Below are positions 6,514-8,146 of a stretch of DNA of 8,146 nucleotides, in pieces. This stretch comes from Chloroflexota bacterium (GTDB lineage: Bacteria > Chloroflexota > Dehalococcoidia > SAR202 > UBA11138), in the NCBI GenBank assembly GCA_022561955.1, contig JADFQF010000050.1, positions 1 through 8,146 on the forward strand. The letters run 5' to 3'. The notes beneath the pieces were generated by a model that ran no database searches, was not told the DNA's origin, and saw nothing but the letters and a program-made list of their open reading frames with translations. The position numbers and the translations under genes are program-made. Every line of letters starts with the position of its first letter. The first letter of the stretch is position 1.

Positions 6514-6541
6514 CTTCTAGTCTTTCAGAACTGGATGCGAG

Positions 6542-7216
6542 CTAACGCCCTATCCGGGACCTCAAATAGAGGACGAGTGCCCACCTGTCCTCCTCCGTAA
6601 GCAATTTGTTGAACGGAGGCATAGGCGAGCCCGAGGCCCGGCCACGCAATGTGGCGGACAACCCCTGTCTTCCACCGCCCGAAATGAACCCGAACAGCTC
6701 TCCGTCGGTAGCCTGGACCGTTATGGAGTCTGTCAGATTGGCGGGAAAGGGTCCCTTGGTCATGAACGGTCGAATCGGGCCGTCGCCTTGCAGACTCACC
6801 CCGTGGCAGACCTGACAGTTCACCGTGTAGAGCCTCTGGGAGTTGGCCGGGTCATAGCTCTGCGCGGCCAGAGTTGGAATCTCTAACGCACTGTATTCCT
6901 CCGCCGATGCCGGGACTACCTCGGCCCCTGTTATTGGCACCGAGCCTTCAGGGGGCAGCAACCGTGGTATCTCGCCCTCACGGTACGACGGCTGGTAATG
7001 CATCTCGGTAAAGATCTCGACGGCGTGGCCGCCCGTCTCAGGGAACACCGGCAGCGTGAAGTTAATGCCCCCCCCGATATTGGTCGCGCCGGTCTTGCTG
7101 TTGTAGCAACCCACGGCCAACAGCAGCAGAAGCGTCGCCGCGCCCGCCAGCAGGCGAAGTCGCCAACGTCTTTCGGACAACTGGTGGGTCAGGCCCCTAT
7201 CTGCGGTCGATCTCAT
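6542..7216 (-). CDS. actE: Monoheme cytochrome c lipoprotein, ACIII subunit ActE
   Basis: ActE is the small membrane-attached cytochrome c of alternative complex III, which moves electrons from menaquinol or ubiquinol oxidation towards a terminal oxidase or soluble carrier. The 224-residue product has a positively charged start and a hydrophobic core ending in the lipobox LAVGC (lipidated C37). The segment LLPPEGSVPITG (86-97) before the heme domain is like that seen in ActE/ACIII cytochromes. The heme c motif is CQVCH (C134, C137, H138), with M199 in GSPMPPF as the probable sixth ligand. It starts four bases after the actD stop. ATG 7216 is preceded by GGGAG about 13 bases upstream; a TTG 12 codons further in is a weaker alternative. 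The gene is the last of its operon, as a terminator follows directly. Identification rests on the motif pattern plus the actD and actC neighbours. Confidence 0.88.
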   Translation of the reverse strand: MRSTADRGLTHQLSERRWRLRLLAGAATLLLLLAVGCYNSKTGATNIGGGINFTLPVFPETGGHAVEIFTEMHYQPSYREGEIPRLLPPEGSVPITGAEVVPASAEEYSALEIPTLAAQSYDPANSQRLYTVNCQVCHGVSLQGDGPIRPFMTKGPFPANLTDSITVQATDGELFGFISGGGRQGLSATLRGRASGSPMPPFNKLLTEEDRWALVLYLRSRIGR

Positions 7217-7220
7217 CGGA

Positions 7221-7745
7221 CTAATTGTTCTCCCAGCCTCGCTTGATCTCCTCGGCGCCCGACTGCCTGAGTACTTCCTCGGCGCGGCTCATGCGGTCCT
7301 CATCGGAGGTGACCGTCACTCCGATGTACCCCTCCGTTATTCTGGTATCGTACGCTCCCATGAAAATACGCGGAAGTCTGGACTCCAATATTATGCCTAT
7401 CACCGTGAATAGGATCGCACCGAGCATCGTGCCCTCATACATCACGATGACCATTGGCGGAATCGATAGGATGGGCTTGCCGCCCGTGACCAGGGGATAA
7501 GCTATCTGCGAGCCCACGGTCAGGATCAGCCCGATTATGAATCCGCACACGGCGCCGGTGAGAGGCCATCTGAACAGCTTGTGGACCGGCTCGGACTCGC
7601 CGAATGTGCCTTCGGGATAAGGGGTGCCCGTTATGACCTCGTATTCGGACGTGGTGTAGCCCGCGGATGCCAGAGCATCCATCGCATCGGCCGCCTCGTC
7701 TACCTTATCCTCTGCAAACAGACCTAGAACGCTTCTTTTCGCCAT
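7221..7745 (-). CDS. actD: DUF3341 membrane protein, ACIII subunit ActD
   Basis: ActD is a two-helix membrane subunit of alternative complex III belonging to DUF3341; it has no redox cofactor and helps pack the complex. The 174-residue product has an N-terminal soluble part (1-55) with the family's opening VLGLFAEDKVDEAADAMDAL, then Y-P-E-G and the H-K-L-F-R-W-P entry to helix one (about 59-86), helix two (about 97-121) with an M-Y-E-G-T turn, and a C-terminal soluble part ending in a ferredoxin-like strand with EVLRQSGAEEI. The reading frame stays open far upstream of the chosen ATG at 7745, but that region overlaps the actC tail and has no family-like sequence; an AGGGG at 7757-7753 supports ATG 7745. 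It lies 80 nt after actC and 4 nt before actE, the usual act order. Confidence 0.9.
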   Translation of the reverse strand: MAKRSVLGLFAEDKVDEAADAMDALASAGYTTSEYEVITGTPYPEGTFGESEPVHKLFRWPLTGAVCGFIIGLILTVGSQIAYPLVTGGKPILSIPPMVIVMYEGTMLGAILFTVIGIILESRLPRIFMGAYDTRITEGYIGVTVTSDEDRMSRAEEVLRQSGAEEIKRGWENN

Positions 7746-7786
7746 GATGGAGCCCCTATTCCAATATATCCATCTCGATGTTTGGT

Positions 7787-7806
7787 GCCGAAGCAGGATC
7801 TTCGGC
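7787..7806 (-). promoter_or_regulatory. Intercistronic stem-loop between actC and actD
   Basis: GCCGAAG (7787-7793) and CTTCGGC (7800-7806) form a perfect 7-bp stem with a six-base loop in the 80-nt actC-actD gap. No T-run follows on the minus strand, so termination is unlikely. RNA processing or protection of the upstream message is possible but unproven. Confidence 0.35.
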
Positions 7807-7825
7807 CTTGATTTCGAATGTTCGG

Positions 7826-8146
7826 CTAAGCCGTTTCCCTGATGCTCGCCGGTACCGTTCGCCTGCCTATCTGGATCTCGTCGCGCACTATCATGCCTTC
7901 CTTCATATCGAATAGCGGTATCACGGGGAAGAACTTGAAGAAGAGAAGCATGCCCAGCGCCACGAAGGCGAACGTCTCCATTACGATTAGTATCTCGATT
8001 ATGCTGGGTTGATAGCTTCCCCAGTTGAACGAGAAGGGCTGCCTTCTGGCCAGTCCTGGGACGATTATCAGGAACCTCTCCAGCCACATGCCCACGTTGA
8101 CCGAAATCGTCGTGAAGAACATAGCCTTCGGGCTTCGGCGCACCTT
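7826..8146 (-). CDS. actC: NrfD-like quinol-binding membrane subunit ActC, C-terminal fragment
   Basis: ActC is the large NrfD/PsrC-type integral membrane subunit of alternative complex III that binds the quinol. Only the last 107 residues are inside the window; the start lies beyond position 8146, and the GTG codon at 8143 is internal. The visible part has one helix containing the conserved N-V-G-M-W-L-E-R-F stretch, then the loop VPGLARRQPFSF, P-S-I-I-E at the entry of the final helix, and the family-like ending F-F-K-F-F-P-V-I-P-L before a polar tail of about 27 residues. This pattern (NVGMWLERF..VPxLxRR ... Y-x-P-S-x-x-E) is characteristic of ActC and the paralogous ActF; the ActD and ActE genes immediately downstream favour ActC. 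It is followed by an 80-nt gap with a stem-loop. Confidence 0.85.
   Translation of the reverse strand, partial: KVRRSPKAMFFTTISVNVGMWLERFLIIVPGLARRQPFSFNWGSYQPSIIEILIVMETFAFVALGMLLFFKFFPVIPLFDMKEGMIVRDEIQIGRRTVPASIRETA

Noticed and set aside
7746..8087. N-terminal extension of actD to 8087
   Set aside because: The frame is open but overlaps the actC coding region out of frame, and the encoded residues are unlike DUF3341 proteins.

Overview
The window looks like a piece of a bacterial chromosome from the phylum Chloroflexota, most plausibly a Dehalococcoidia/SAR202-type lineage. This is an inference from gene content and style: a System I cytochrome c maturation block, an alternative complex III (ACIII) block, an enolase-superfamily enzyme (a family reported as expanded in SAR202), a small clan AA aspartic protease, and fairly GC-rich coding with frequent ATA (Ile) and AGG (Arg) codons. 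No 16S or other taxonomic marker is present, so the assignment is tentative.

Layout. Plus strand, 1-5963: six genes packed head to tail. They are the 3' part of ccmH, then ccmF, a small membrane-anchored protein with a CcmI-like helical segment and a zinc ribbon, an exported beta-domain protein with a CcmI-like cytoplasmic tail, a PIG-L/LmbE-type deacetylase, and a mandelate-racemase-type enolase-superfamily enzyme. Gaps are 33 nt or less and several genes overlap, so one transcription unit is possible. Minus strand, 8146-6542: the 3' end of an ACIII operon (actC fragment, actD, actE), closed by a strong stem-loop terminator. Between the two blocks, also on the minus strand (6410-6054), sits a monocistronic aspartic protease-like gene. 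It has its own candidate promoter and a stem-loop across its stop codon.

How the genes work together. CcmH and CcmF deliver reduced apocytochrome and attach heme to CxxCH motifs outside the membrane. ActE, encoded on the opposite strand, is a lipid-anchored monoheme cytochrome c of exactly the kind that needs this machinery. ActC, ActD and ActE are parts of the quinol-oxidising ACIII, a substitute for the bc1 complex. The two unnamed proteins after ccmF both carry a charged helix-Gly-helix segment like the cytoplasmic loop of CcmI/CycH, and no classical CcmI is present in the window, so they are the best candidates here for something undescribed. The deacetylase and the enolase-superfamily enzyme may form a small sugar or acid-sugar catabolic pair.

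No tRNA, rRNA, CRISPR, insertion sequence or attachment site was seen. No stretch longer than about 300 bases lacks a gene.
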